Shown piece by piece: positions 1 through 7,950 of a stretch of 17,073 nt of DNA (position 1 is the stretch's first letter; every line of letters begins with the position of its first letter). The DNA comes from Armatimonadota bacterium (lineage in GTDB: Bacteria > Sysuimicrobiota > Sysuimicrobiia > Sysuimicrobiales > Humicultoraceae). The position numbers were made by a program, and so were the translations under genes. Location of the stretch: the NCBI GenBank assembly GCA_016198805.1, contig JACQHU010000098.1:1-17073 (forward strand), given 5' to 3'. The notes below the pieces were generated by a model. The model was given only the letters and a program-made list of their open reading frames with translations. It did no database searches and was not told where the DNA came from.

Positions 1-72
1 GCCCCGGGGCAGAGGAGAGCACGCATCAGGGACCACCGGTCGGCTGATCTCAAGCGCGGCATCTGGGGCCGG

Positions 73-3000
73 ATGCGCGAGGGGGGCGCCGTGTATTCCT
101 GGGCGGTGGTCCTGGCCGCGCTGGGCGCGCTGGCCCTGACCGTCTCCGCGGCGGCGTGGCCGCCGATCTCGGCCCTGGTGGTGGTGTGCATGGCCGCCGT
201 GACGGCGAGCGCCCTCATGGTGCCCATGCCCGCCGGCGGCTACCAGACCCTGGGTCCTGCGGTAGCGGCGGTGAGCCTGGTGCTGTTCGGTGGGCCGACC
301 GCCGCCGTGGCCATGGCGGTCGGCATCCTGCTCGGCAACGGCGTGCTGCACCGACGGCCCGCGGTCATCACCCTGTTCAACGTCGGGCAGGGCGTGCTGG
401 CCACGCTGGCCTCCGCGACGCTGGCCCACCTGGTGGCGCAGGAGCCACGGCGCTGGACCGACGCGATCCTGGGCACCCGGCTTGACGTGCCCTTCGTGCT
501 GGCCATGGTCTCGGCCGCGTTCGCGTCTGTCTTTATCTCGGCCACGCTGGTCAGCTGGCAGGTCGCGCTGGATCGACGCGCCCCGTTTGCAGACGTCCTC
601 TGGGGCAACATGCCGCTGGAAGCGGTCAACACGTTCGTGCTGTTTGTCCTGGGCACGATCGTGGCGCTGGTCCTCGCGGGCGTGCTCCCCCTGTCCGGCC
701 TGCTGATCACGATTCCTGTGACCGCGGTCAGCATCGCCCTGATGGTCTATGCGAGCCACCGGCAGGATGCGGACGAACTCGAAGTCCTCTACGCTATCGC
801 GGCGGAGATCAACCACCACCTGTCGGTGGACGGGATCGCCCGCACCATCGCCGCCGGGATCGACCGGCTGATGCCGGCCGACATCGTCCTGGTCTTCGTG
901 CGCCCGGGGAGGAGCAGTGAACCGCGTGTGGTGCACTACCGTGGACCCGGCGGCATGGAACGCGCGCGCCAGCTGGAGCCGGACGCCCTGGCCGGCCAGA
1001 CGCTGTATACGGGACGACCGATCCGCCTCGCCGACTACGAGCGTGATCCGCGGCACAATCCGCAGGTCGAGGAGATCCTCGGCCGTGGTGCCGTGCGTTC
1101 GCTGCTGGTCGTGCCCATCGCCGGTGGCGAGGAGGCCTGGGGCGCGATCGTCCTGGCCAGAGGCGCGCGCGGGGCCTTCACCGCCCGGCACGAACGGCTC
1201 ATCGCGGCGCTGGCGGGCCAGGCCGCGCTGGCGATCCGGAACGCCCACCAGTTTGAGGAGACGCGGCGCCAGGTCGATCGTCTGTCCACATTGCAGCATC
1301 TGGGGCTGCAGGCCAGCGCCAGCCTGGATCCAGACGAGGTGTGTCGCCATGTCATCACGCAGGCGGCGGAGACGCTGGGAGCCCGGTACGCGTTCTTGAG
1401 TCGCTTCGATGAGCAGACCCGTGAGCTGTGCGGGCAGGCGGCCCACGGCGCCGATGAGGCCGCCTTCCAGCAGTTGCGGACCCGCCTGGAGGGGAAGGTC
1501 ACCGTCCTCCAGGATGCCGTGCGCGCGTTCCGGGAGCGGCGGGTGGTGATCTCCGACGCGCCCTCCCAGGACGACCAGACGTGTCCGTCGGTGCGCGCGC
1601 TGCCCGACGCCCGCGTCGCGCTCACGGTGCCGCTTGCCCGTCACAACCGGCTGATCGGGGCGCTGACCGTCGTCCGGAATGAACTGCGACCATTCACCGA
1701 TACCGACGTGGCAGCCCTGGAGGCCGTGGCCGTCCAGGGCACGGTGTCCATCGACAACGCCCGGCTGCACGCCGCCACGGCGCGGCGCCTGCGCCAGATG
1801 GAGGCCACGGTTGGCATCCTCCGCCGGCTGGTCGGGGCGCCGGACCTGCGCGCGGTCTTTCGTCTGATCGCGGAGAACGCGCGCCAGATCCTGGGGGCCG
1901 ACCGCTGCCTGCTTGTCGTGTCCGAAGAGCAGGGCGGCGACGTGCTGGCCGAGGGGCTGTCTGAGCCTCTGGTGGAGGCGTTGACGCACCAGGTACGCGC
2001 ATCAATCGGCCGGACCGTGGTCGAGGATCCACTGGTGATCGCCGATCTGGGGATCGATCCGCAGGCGGCCGCGTTCAGGACCGCCGCGCGGCGAGACGGC
2101 GTGGCGGGAGCGGCGTTCTTCCCTCTCCGCGCCGGCGGAGAGAGCGTCGGCGTGCTGGTGCTGCTCCATGACCGGCCGCGCGCGTATACGGCCGATGACC
2201 TGCGCGTGGCCGAATTGTTCGCCGACATGGCTGCCGTCGCCCTGAAGAACGCGGCGCTGCTGGCCCAGAGTGAACGCCGGCGCGGCGAAGAAGCCCTTCG
2301 CAACCGGATCGTGGGGTCGGTGAGTATGTCACTGGACCTCGCCGAGATCTTTCGGACGGCGGCCAGCGAACTGGCGACGGCCACCGGCGTCCCGTATGTG
2401 AGCATCTACCGCGCCGAAGGGTCGTGGTTTCGTCTTGCCGCGCAGGTCGGCTACACGGGCATTCCCGCCGAGCTGCCGGTCACCACCGGGATCATGGGAC
2501 GGGTCGGCCGCAACGGGCGTCCCGAGTTCGTGCCTTCGGCCCGCGATGAGGTGGACGCACTGAACGGTGGCTATCACATCACCAGCAAAGCCGCCGCGCC
2601 GATTCTGCTGGATGGGACAGCCGCCGGGGTGATCACGGTCGAAGGGACCAGCGCCCATCCCATCACGCTGCAGACCTATGAACTGCTGGTCGCCGTGGCG
2701 CAGCATTTGAGCGTGGCCGTGCGCAACGCCTCGCTGTATGAGGAACTGCGCAAGGCTCACGACGAGCTGCAGGTCCTCTTCGAGGCGGCGAGGGCCGTGA
2801 GCGGGACCCTGGACCTCCGCACGGTGCTGGACAGCCTGGTCGCGGTCACCTGTCGGGCGTTCGGCTACGACAGCGGCGCGGTGCTGCTGGTCGATCCCGA
2901 CGCCGGCGATCTGATCCTTGAGGCCTCCTACGGACTTCCGGACACCATGATCGGGATGCGCCTGCCGCCGGGTGTCGGGATCACGGGGTGGGTCGCGCGG

Positions 3001-3753
3001 ACGGGGACGCCGCTGGTCGTCGACGATGTGTTGCAGGACGCCCGCTACTACCGGATCGATGACCGCACCAGATCGGAACTGGCCGTGCCGCTCATCGCGG
3101 AGGGGAAGGTCCTGGGCGTGCTCGACGTGGAGAGCGCGCGCCCCGCCGCGTTCGGCCAGCGGGACCTCCACATGCTGACGACCCTGGCCTCCTACGCGGT
3201 GATCGCGGTGCAGAACGCGCGGCTCTTCGAGCAGGCCCGGCGGCTGGCCATCACCGACGGGCTGACCGAACTGCACAACCACCGGTATCTCTACGAAGCC
3301 CTGGACCGGATGCTGGAGCGCGCACGGCGCGACGGGCAGCCGCTGGCGCTCATCATGGTGGAGATCGATAAGTTCAAGCGCTTCAACGACACGTACGGGC
3401 ACCAGCGCGGCGACGAGGTGCTGCGGACCGTGGCGACGCTGCTGCGCCGCGGGAGCCGGCCATCCGATACCGTGGCCCGGTACGGCGGGGATGAGTTCAT
3501 GGTGGTGCTCCCGGGCGTCGGCAAGCCGGCGGCCCAGGAGACCGCCGAGCGGCTCCGCCGCGCCGTCGAGGCCTACCCCCTGATCCTCGGCGACGAGGTG
3601 ATCGCCACCATCACGCTGAGCCTCGGCGTCGCCGCGTTCCCGGTTGACGGCCGGACGGTCGACGCGCTGGTCGAGGCGGTGGACCGCGCGCAGTACATCG
3701 CCAAGCGCTCCGGAGGCAACAAGGTCCACGCGGCTCAGGGCGCCGGCGCCTGA
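73..3753 (+). CDS. Membrane-anchored multi-GAF diguanylate cyclase (GGDEF)
   Basis: Predicted to make cyclic di-GMP from two GTP at the inner face of the membrane. Residues about 6-228 hold some 7-8 hydrophobic segments forming an unclassified membrane sensor module. About five GAF-type domains follow (roughly 234-395, 402-565, 576-735, 743-890, 899-1055), each ending in a similar helix with an N-A-x-L/Q signature. A GGDEF domain occupies about 1060-1222. The active site reads GGDEF at 1138-1142, and the product-inhibition I-site RxxD (RPSD, 1129-1132) lies exactly five residues upstream, so the enzyme looks active and feedback-inhibited. The metal-binding EIDKFKRFND segment is also present. 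Start is uncertain: ATG 73 has only a weak GGGG stretch upstream, while GTG 91 follows AGGGGGG. The frame is open back to base 1, so the gene could start outside the window. The next gene lies 45 bases downstream. The GAF ligands cannot be predicted. Confidence 0.93.
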   Translation: MREGGAVYSWAVVLAALGALALTVSAAAWPPISALVVVCMAAVTASALMVPMPAGGYQTLGPAVAAVSLVLFGGPTAAVAMAVGILLGNGVLHRRPAVITLFNVGQGVLATLASATLAHLVAQEPRRWTDAILGTRLDVPFVLAMVSAAFASVFISATLVSWQVALDRRAPFADVLWGNMPLEAVNTFVLFVLGTIVALVLAGVLPLSGLLITIPVTAVSIALMVYASHRQDADELEVLYAIAAEINHHLSVDGIARTIAAGIDRLMPADIVLVFVRPGRSSEPRVVHYRGPGGMERARQLEPDALAGQTLYTGRPIRLADYERDPRHNPQVEEILGRGAVRSLLVVPIAGGEEAWGAIVLARGARGAFTARHERLIAALAGQAALAIRNAHQFEETRRQVDRLSTLQHLGLQASASLDPDEVCRHVITQAAETLGARYAFLSRFDEQTRELCGQAAHGADEAAFQQLRTRLEGKVTVLQDAVRAFRERRVVISDAPSQDDQTCPSVRALPDARVALTVPLARHNRLIGALTVVRNELRPFTDTDVAALEAVAVQGTVSIDNARLHAATARRLRQMEATVGILRRLVGAPDLRAVFRLIAENARQILGADRCLLVVSEEQGGDVLAEGLSEPLVEALTHQVRASIGRTVVEDPLVIADLGIDPQAAAFRTAARRDGVAGAAFFPLRAGGESVGVLVLLHDRPRAYTADDLRVAELFADMAAVALKNAALLAQSERRRGEEALRNRIVGSVSMSLDLAEIFRTAASELATATGVPYVSIYRAEGSWFRLAAQVGYTGIPAELPVTTGIMGRVGRNGRPEFVPSARDEVDALNGGYHITSKAAAPILLDGTAAGVITVEGTSAHPITLQTYELLVAVAQHLSVAVRNASLYEELRKAHDELQVLFEAARAVSGTLDLRTVLDSLVAVTCRAFGYDSGAVLLVDPDAGDLILEASYGLPDTMIGMRLPPGVGITGWVARTGTPLVVDDVLQDARYYRIDDRTRSELAVPLIAEGKVLGVLDVESARPAAFGQRDLHMLTTLASYAVIAVQNARLFEQARRLAITDGLTELHNHRYLYEALDRMLERARRDGQPLALIMVEIDKFKRFNDTYGHQRGDEVLRTVATLLRRGSRPSDTVARYGGDEFMVVLPGVGKPAAQETAERLRRAVEAYPLILGDEVIATITLSLGVAAFPVDGRTVDALVEAVDRAQYIAKRSGGNKVHAAQGAGA

Positions 3754-3798
3754 GGGCGGCGCAGGGCCTCCACCCCGCCGCCGGCGAATCTGCGGTCT

Positions 3799-4893
3799 GT
3801 GAGCCTGGCGCTCGGCCTGGTGGGCCTTCCCAATGCCGGCAAGTCCACGCTGTTCAATGCGCTGACGCGGGCGGGCGCGGCCGTCGCGCCGTACCCGTTC
3901 ACCACCATCGATCCCAACCTGGGGCAGGTCCCGGTGCCCGACGAGCGGGGGGCCGCGGTCGCGTCGGTCACCCATCCCGGGCGCATCGTGCCTGCCGTGA
4001 TCCGCTTCATCGACATCGCCGGTCTGGTCCGCGGGGCGTCCCGGGGCGAGGGGTTGGGGAACCGCTTCCTGGCGCACATCCGCGAGGTGGACGCGGTGAT
4101 CCATGTCGTCCGCTGTTTTTCCGCCCCGGAGGTGCCCAACGTTGTCGGTGACCTGGATCCGGTGCGCGACGCGGAGATCGTGGAGACCGAACTGGCGCTG
4201 GCCGACCTGGAAACTGTCGAGCGCGCGGCCGAGCGGGCGGCATCGCGGGCCAAGGCCGGCGATCCGGGCGCCCGCGAACAGGTGGCCGCGCTGCGCCGGA
4301 TGGCCGCCGACCTGGCCCAGGGGATCCCGGCGCGCCGGCAGCGCCTGGACGCGACCGACCACCCGCTGATCCGGGATCTGCGGCTGCTGACCGCAAAGCC
4401 CGTCATTTACGTCGCCAACGTCGACGAGGGAGCCCTGCCCGACGGGGGGCCGCACGCGTCGGCGCTGCGTGCGCTGGCCGACCGTCAGGGCGCGGCGTGC
4501 ATCGTGCTGGCCGCGCGGCTAGAAGCCGAACTGCACGATCTGCCGGACGAGGAGGCGAAGGCGTACCTGGCTGTGCTCGGTCTGTCCGAGCCAGTCCTGC
4601 CGCGCCTGATCCGCGCGAGCTTCGGCCTGCTGGGGCTGGTGAGTTTCTTCACCGTGCTCTCAGATGAGGTACGCGCCTGGCCGGTGCCGGCTGGGACATC
4701 CGCTGTGGAGGCGGCAGGCCGGATCCACACCGACATGGCGCACGGCTTCGTCCGCGCCGAAGTCATTGCCTGGGACGCCCTGGTGGCTGCGGGCAGCCTG
4801 CACGCGGCGCGCGAAGGGGGCGCGATCCGTCTCGAAGGGCGGGATTACGTCGTGCGCGATGGCGACGTGATCACCTTCCGGTTCGCAGCCTGA
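3799..4893 (+). CDS. ychF: Redox-regulated/ribosome-binding ATPase YchF (OBG family)
   Basis: A universally conserved cytosolic P-loop NTPase of the OBG-HAS subfamily, which in characterised members prefers ATP over GTP and binds ribosomes. It opens with the P-loop GLPNAGKST (residues 9-17). The G3 motif DIAG is at 72-75, followed by a GEGLGNRFL stretch typical of YchF. The G4 position carries NVDE (207-210) instead of NKxD, the YchF hallmark of relaxed base specificity. A charged helical insert spans about 120-190, and a TGS domain about 282-364 ends in YVVRDGD...FRF. At 364 residues it matches the family (E. coli 363). The start is GTG; no clear Shine-Dalgarno is visible, but the N-terminus aligns with known members. 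It shares direction with the diguanylate cyclase upstream and may be cotranscribed with it. No promoter was seen in the 45-base gap. Confidence 0.96.
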   Translation: MSLALGLVGLPNAGKSTLFNALTRAGAAVAPYPFTTIDPNLGQVPVPDERGAAVASVTHPGRIVPAVIRFIDIAGLVRGASRGEGLGNRFLAHIREVDAVIHVVRCFSAPEVPNVVGDLDPVRDAEIVETELALADLETVERAAERAASRAKAGDPGAREQVAALRRMAADLAQGIPARRQRLDATDHPLIRDLRLLTAKPVIYVANVDEGALPDGGPHASALRALADRQGAACIVLAARLEAELHDLPDEEAKAYLAVLGLSEPVLPRLIRASFGLLGLVSFFTVLSDEVRAWPVPAGTSAVEAAGRIHTDMAHGFVRAEVIAWDALVAAGSLHAAREGGAIRLEGRDYVVRDGDVITFRFAA

Positions 4894-4913
4894 GGCCGCG
4901 CACGACCCCGTAC

Positions 4914-4942
4914 TTGTACCCCCTTCGGACCGATGATACAAT
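4914..4942 (+). promoter_or_regulatory. Sigma-A-type promoter of the rpsF-ssb-rpsR operon
   Basis: A -35 box TTGTAC (4914-4919) and a -10 box TACAAT (4937-4942) are separated by exactly 17 bases. TG at 4934-4935, one base before the -10, adds an extended -10 element. Transcription would start near 4949, giving a leader of about 160 bases before rpsF. This is the best-matched promoter in the window and lies just after ychF ends. Confidence 0.8.
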
Positions 4943-5010
4943 TGGCGTCGCTTGTAGAACCGCGGTGGACTCGCACGCGGTGACGCCGCAGGCGGGTGCC
5001 CGGCCGCGCG

Positions 5011-5107
5011 TTCCTCCTGCCCTCCTGCGGCGCCTGCCGCGAGGAGGGCCACGGGCGCGACGCCCTCCGGACCCAGCGCCACGGTTCCGGAAGTCCAGAG
5101 GAGGAGG
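5011..5107 (+). promoter_or_regulatory. Structured rpsF leader: 13-bp hairpin plus spare anti-Shine-Dalgarno segment
   Basis: Bases 5019-5031 (GCCCTCCTGCGGC) pair with 5036-5049 around a GCCT loop, leaving one bulged G at 5041: a 13-bp GC-rich hairpin. No T-tract follows, so it is not an intrinsic terminator. The sequence CCTCCT occurs twice: 5021-5026 lies inside the hairpin paired to AGGAGG at 5042-5047, and 5013-5018 is unpaired. The free copy (with T5012) can pair with AGGAGGA at 5099-5105, the rpsF ribosome-binding site. Autogenous control of rpsF by an S6:S18 leader is known in other bacteria. Whether this leader contains that motif cannot be settled by eye. Confidence 0.5.
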
Positions 5108-5109
5108 GG

Positions 5110-5508
5110 GTGCATTTGAGAAGCTATGACCTGGTGTACATCGTCAGGCCGGATCTCGATACCGAGGCGATGACGGCCGTCGTCGAGCGCGTGAACCAGC
5201 GGCTCGCCGAGCAGGGCACCACCGTCGAGCATACCGAGACCTGGGGGAAGCGCCGGATGGCCTACCCGATCCAGCGATACCGGGAGGGCCATTATGTTTT
5301 TGTCCGGTTCTCTGCGCCCGGTCCGGCTATTCCTGAGATCCGGCGGACGATCCGGATCCTTGAAGACGTCCTGCGCGCCTCAGTCACCGTCGCCGTCGGG
5401 TCCATCGCGCCTCCCAAAACTTCCCAGCCGCCGGCTGCGCCCGCCGGAGCTCCGGTGCCGCACCCTGAGGCGTCGCCTGATTCGCCAGCCGAGTCGCCCA
5501 GGGTCTAA
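5110..5508 (+). CDS. rpsF: 30S ribosomal protein S6
   Basis: Small-subunit protein S6, which binds the central domain of 16S rRNA as a heterodimer with S18. The N-terminal beta strand YDLVYIVRPDLD and the later WGKRRMAYPI...GHYVFVRF segment are the S6 fold signatures. I chose GTG 5110 because AGGAGG (5099-5104) sits five bases upstream; TTG 5116 is an alternative, eight bases after an overlapping AGGAGG (5102-5107), and would give the more usual MRSYDL start. Longer readings back to 4996 run through the leader hairpin and are unlikely. About 35 Pro/Ala/Ser-rich residues extend the C-terminus past the folded domain, a variable feature in this family. It is the first gene of the operon with ssb and rpsR, behind a consensus promoter and a structured leader. 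Confidence 0.95.
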   Translation: MHLRSYDLVYIVRPDLDTEAMTAVVERVNQRLAEQGTTVEHTETWGKRRMAYPIQRYREGHYVFVRFSAPGPAIPEIRRTIRILEDVLRASVTVAVGSIAPPKTSQPPAAPAGAPVPHPEASPDSPAESPRV

Positions 5509-5532
5509 ATTCCGGACAAGGGAGGGAGCGAC

Positions 5533-5925
5533 GTGCTGAATCGGATTATCCTGATCGGTCGGCTCACCCGCGACCCAGAGTTGCGGTACGTCCCCAGCGG
5601 TCATCCGGTGGCTTCGTTCACCCTGGCGGTTGACAGAGCGTTTGCCAACCAGCAGGGCGAGCGGGAGACGGACTTCATCGATATCGTGGTCTGGCGGAAG
5701 CTCGCCGAGCAGGTCAGCCAGCATCTGAGCAAGGGCCGGCTGGTGGCGGTAGAGGGCCGCCTGCAGATCAGGTCTTACGAGACGCAGGACGGCCAGAAGC
5801 GCAGGGTTGCCGAGGTGGTGGCCACCGCCGTGCGCTTTCTCGACCGGAAAGCCACCGGCGTGCCGGCAGGTGTGGCCCAGGGCGAAGAGTTCGCCGAAGA
5901 GGGCGAGCAGGACGTTCCCTTCTAG
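5533..5925 (+). CDS. ssb: Single-stranded DNA-binding protein
   Basis: Binds single-stranded DNA during replication, repair and recombination. The OB fold fills residues 1-105: MLNRIILIGRLTRDPELRY opens it, DFIDIVVWRKLAEQ is the central strand, and KGRLVAVEGRLQIRSYE completes the barrel. The acidic tail ends in EQDVPF, matching the DDDIPF-type tip that recruits partner proteins. At 130 residues it is short for SSB, with little of the glycine-rich linker seen in E. coli. The GTG start follows a GGGAGG-type site by a few bases. It lies 24 bases after rpsF and 9 bases before rpsR, the conserved rpsF-ssb-rpsR order. Confidence 0.96.
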   Translation: MLNRIILIGRLTRDPELRYVPSGHPVASFTLAVDRAFANQQGERETDFIDIVVWRKLAEQVSQHLSKGRLVAVEGRLQIRSYETQDGQKRRVAEVVATAVRFLDRKATGVPAGVAQGEEFAEEGEQDVPF

Positions 5926-5934
5926 GAGGTTCGT

Positions 5935-6180
5935 ATGGCTGATGCTCCGAAAAGGCAGTGGCGCGGCCGCAGGCCCAAGCGGAAAAACTGCGCCTTCTGC
6001 GTCGACAAGGTCAAGGGGATCGACTTTAAAGATGCCCAGCGCCTCCGGCGCTTCGTGACCGATCGCGGGAAGATCCTGCCCCGACGGGTGTCCGGGAACT
6101 GCGCGAAGCATCAGCGGGTGCTGGCGGTTGCCGTCAAGCGGGCGCGCGAACTGGCGCTGCTGCCGTATACCGGGGAGTAA
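5935..6180 (+). CDS. rpsR: 30S ribosomal protein S18 (zinc-ribbon form)
   Basis: Small-subunit protein that partners S6 on 16S rRNA. The 81-residue sequence has the S18 core GIDFKDAQRLRRFVTDRGKI and the C-terminal KHQR...VKRARELALLPY. Cys19-x2-Cys22 and Cys56-x2-His59 form a complete four-ligand zinc-binding set, so this is the zinc-dependent C+ form rather than the zinc-free form some genomes carry as a backup. The ATG start is set by AGGAGG at 5924-5929, which overlaps the ssb stop codon, implying tight translational linkage. A highly basic N-terminus (RQWRGRRPKRK) is normal for the family. Confidence 0.96.
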   Translation: MADAPKRQWRGRRPKRKNCAFCVDKVKGIDFKDAQRLRRFVTDRGKILPRRVSGNCAKHQRVLAVAVKRARELALLPYTGE

Positions 6181-6245
6181 CGCAGGGTTTTTGCGGGGCG
6201 TCCGGCGGCATCGTCCCGTCTGGCGACCCGGATTCCCCATGCACC

Positions 6246-7244
6246 ATGAGCACCCGATCCATTGGCACCCGGGGGCTGACTGAAGGGGCCATTCTCGCGG
6301 CTCTGGTCGCTCTCTTTGCCGTCGCGACCCGGTACCTGCCTGTGATCGGCATGGCCACGGCCCTGCTGTGCCCGCTCCCCCTGGCGGTGCTGGTCATCCG
6401 GCACGGACTCCGGGTGGCGGCGATCGCCGGCGTGGTGAGCGCGCTGGTAGGTGCGACACTAGCCGGCCCGCTGGTCGGGCTGGGGATCCTCATTTCCTTT
6501 GCGCCCATGGGCCTGGTGCTGGGCATCGGCGCGCGTCAGGGGTGGGACGCCAGCCGGGTCGTCCTGCTGGGGGCCCTGGTGACCTCGATCTCGATGACGG
6601 TCAGTTTTCTGGGATTGCTGGGTGCCGGGCCCCGTGGCGCCGCGGCCATGGCCGAGGAGATGCAGAAGACCATGGAGCGCAGCGCCGAGATGTCGGCGTC
6701 GCTGTACGCTCGGATGGGATTGCCCAAGGCACAGATCGAGGCCGCGACCGCGCAGATGCGGGAAGTCGCCAGGCAACTGCCCTACCTGTTGCCGGTGGCC
6801 CTCGTGTTCAGCGTGGTCATCGCCGCGTGGCTCAACTACGAAGTCGGTCGGCGCGTGCTCCACCGCTTTGGCTACCGGCTGAAGCCGCTGCCGCCGCTAA
6901 GGACCTGGCGACTCCCCGCAGCAGCGGTGTGGCTGGTTCCGCTGTCCTTTCTGGTGCTGGTGGTCGGGACGGCACCCGGCGGGGTTGCCGCCCTTCAGGG
7001 CGTGGGCCGTAGCCTGATGATCGGGACGCAGATCCTCTTCATGCTCCAGGGGCTGCTGGCCGGTCTCGTGATCCTGGGGAACTTCGGATTTGGCCGCTTT
7101 GCCCAGGCCATGGCCGTCGCCTTCGCGATGGTGACCCCGATCGTCGGGACCCTCCTGGTGATCCTGGGGATTCTCGACTCCGCACTCAAGGTGCGGGAGC
7201 GGTGGGGGATGCCACGGCCGAAGCCGTCGGGAGCGAAGCTGTGA
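6246..7244 (+). CDS. DUF2232 (YybS-like) integral membrane protein
   Basis: A polytopic membrane protein of unknown function. Four hydrophobic segments fill roughly residues 8-120. An amphipathic, methionine- and glutamate-rich cytoplasmic or lateral helix covers about 133-178 (AEEMQKTMERSAEMSASLY...). Further membrane segments cover about 178-197 and 222-315. The LPPLRTWRLPAA stretch just before the later segments is typical of DUF2232/YybS. Its place between rpsR and rplI matches yybS in Bacillus, where gdpP (yybT) usually sits between yybS and rplI; here gdpP is absent. The ATG has no convincing Shine-Dalgarno, so the exact start is less certain. Its stop overlaps the rplI GTG (GTGA), indicating translational coupling. 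Confidence 0.88.
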   Translation: MSTRSIGTRGLTEGAILAALVALFAVATRYLPVIGMATALLCPLPLAVLVIRHGLRVAAIAGVVSALVGATLAGPLVGLGILISFAPMGLVLGIGARQGWDASRVVLLGALVTSISMTVSFLGLLGAGPRGAAAMAEEMQKTMERSAEMSASLYARMGLPKAQIEAATAQMREVARQLPYLLPVALVFSVVIAAWLNYEVGRRVLHRFGYRLKPLPPLRTWRLPAAAVWLVPLSFLVLVVGTAPGGVAALQGVGRSLMIGTQILFMLQGLLAGLVILGNFGFGRFAQAMAVAFAMVTPIVGTLLVILGILDSALKVRERWGMPRPKPSGAKL

Positions 7245-7687
7245 AGGTGATCCTCCTCAAGGACGTGCCCGGCACCGGCAAGGCCGGCACGGTGGCTGAA
7301 GTGTCCGAGGGGCACGCACGTAACTATCTGATCCCGCGCTATCTGGCTGTCGAGGCGACCCCGGGTGCGCTGCGTCACCTGGAGCACCAGAAACAGATGA
7401 TGCGGCGGCGCGCCGAGCGGGAGCGCGACGCGGTCACGGCGCAGATGCAGCGTCTGGAAGGCCTGGTGCTGGAGATCCGGGCCAAGGCCGGTGAGGGCGG
7501 GCGGCTCTTCGGCGCGGTGACGTCCCAGCAGATCGCGAAGGCCCTGGAGGCCAGAGGATTCGCCGTCACCCGGAAGCAGGTCGAACTGGACGATCCCATC
7601 AAAGTTGAGGGATTCTATCGGGTGCCGATCCGGTTGAGGCCCGGGGTGGTCGTCCGCGTCGACCTCAACGTCACCGGCGCACGCTAG
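7241..7687 (+). CDS. rplI: 50S ribosomal protein L9
   Basis: Large-subunit protein bound near the L1 stalk base. The N-terminal domain begins MKVILLKDVPGTGKAGTV and contains EGHARNYLIPRYLAVEAT, both L9 signatures. A long connecting helix (about 45-80) leads to the C-terminal domain (GGRLFGAVTSQQIAKAL...). At 148 residues it matches the family. A longer reading from 7202 is rejected: GTG 7241 gives the canonical N-terminus, is preceded by GGGAG at a suitable distance, and overlaps the upstream stop by four bases. It is the last gene of the operon before the repeat-bearing region upstream of dnaB. Confidence 0.96.
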   Translation: MKVILLKDVPGTGKAGTVAEVSEGHARNYLIPRYLAVEATPGALRHLEHQKQMMRRRAERERDAVTAQMQRLEGLVLEIRAKAGEGGRLFGAVTSQQIAKALEARGFAVTRKQVELDDPIKVEGFYRVPIRLRPGVVVRVDLNVTGAR

Positions 7688-7721
7688 GCCCCCTCGATCC
7701 CGGTGCCCCGGGTCGTCCAGG

Positions 7722-7797
7722 GGTTATCCCCACAATCGCCGCGGTTATCCCCATCGGAACCCGGGGTTATCCCCGCAAAGTGTGCGGTTATCCTCAC
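7722..7797 (+). repeat. Four helically phased direct repeats, DnaA-box-like (GGTTATCCCCA)
   Basis: Four same-strand copies occur with core starts at 7724 (TTATCCCCA), 7745 (TTATCCCCA), 7767 (TTATCCCCG) and 7788 (TTATCCTCA). The spacings of 21, 22 and 21 bases equal two turns of B-DNA, so all sites face one side of the helix. Each is preceded by GG. The core differs at one central position from the DnaA box TTATCCACA; the third and fourth copies have one further change each. The array lies 94 bases upstream of the dnaB promoter. It may be a DnaA-binding regulatory array, an origin-associated cluster, or operators for another protein. Confidence 0.75.
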
Positions 7798-7889
7798 GAG
7801 AATCTGTATTGCCCCCACCTCATCCCAAAGGAAGCGCACAGCCCGGCGCCCAACCTCTGACTTCGTGGCACCGTTTCCGAAGAAGTCCC

Positions 7890-7919
7890 TTGACATACCG
7901 TACGTTTGTTCGCTAGTCT
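7890..7919 (+). promoter_or_regulatory. Promoter of dnaB
   Basis: A perfect -35 TTGACA (7890-7895) is followed after 18 bases by a weaker -10 TAGTCT (7914-7919). Transcription would start near 7926, leaving a short leader of about 25 bases that includes the AGGAG site (7940-7944) ahead of the dnaB ATG. The good -35 with a poor -10 is consistent with an activated promoter, possibly through the upstream repeat array. Confidence 0.65.
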
Positions 7920-7950
7920 AAGGGCACCATATACCGAACAGGAGTTCGCT

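Noticed and set aside
3755..3782. GGCGGCG/CGCCGCC inverted repeat right after the GGDEF gene, as an intrinsic terminator
   Set aside because: Only 7 bp with a 14-base loop and no T-tract; GC-rich sequence makes such pairings common.
2329..4455. Long minus-strand open frame of about 700 codons opposite the diguanylate cyclase and ychF
   Set aside because: Composition is a GC-rich shadow of the plus-strand genes; no domain or plausible start signal, and both plus-strand genes have clear motifs.
6181..6200. Terminator after rpsR (CGCAGGGTTTTTGCG)
   Set aside because: Only a 4-bp stem and the T-run lies in the loop instead of after the stem.
7688..7950. Complete oriC in the repeat-bearing region
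   Set aside because: The boxes are non-consensus and no AT-rich unwinding element or dnaA/dnaN gene is present; kept only as a DnaA-box-like array.
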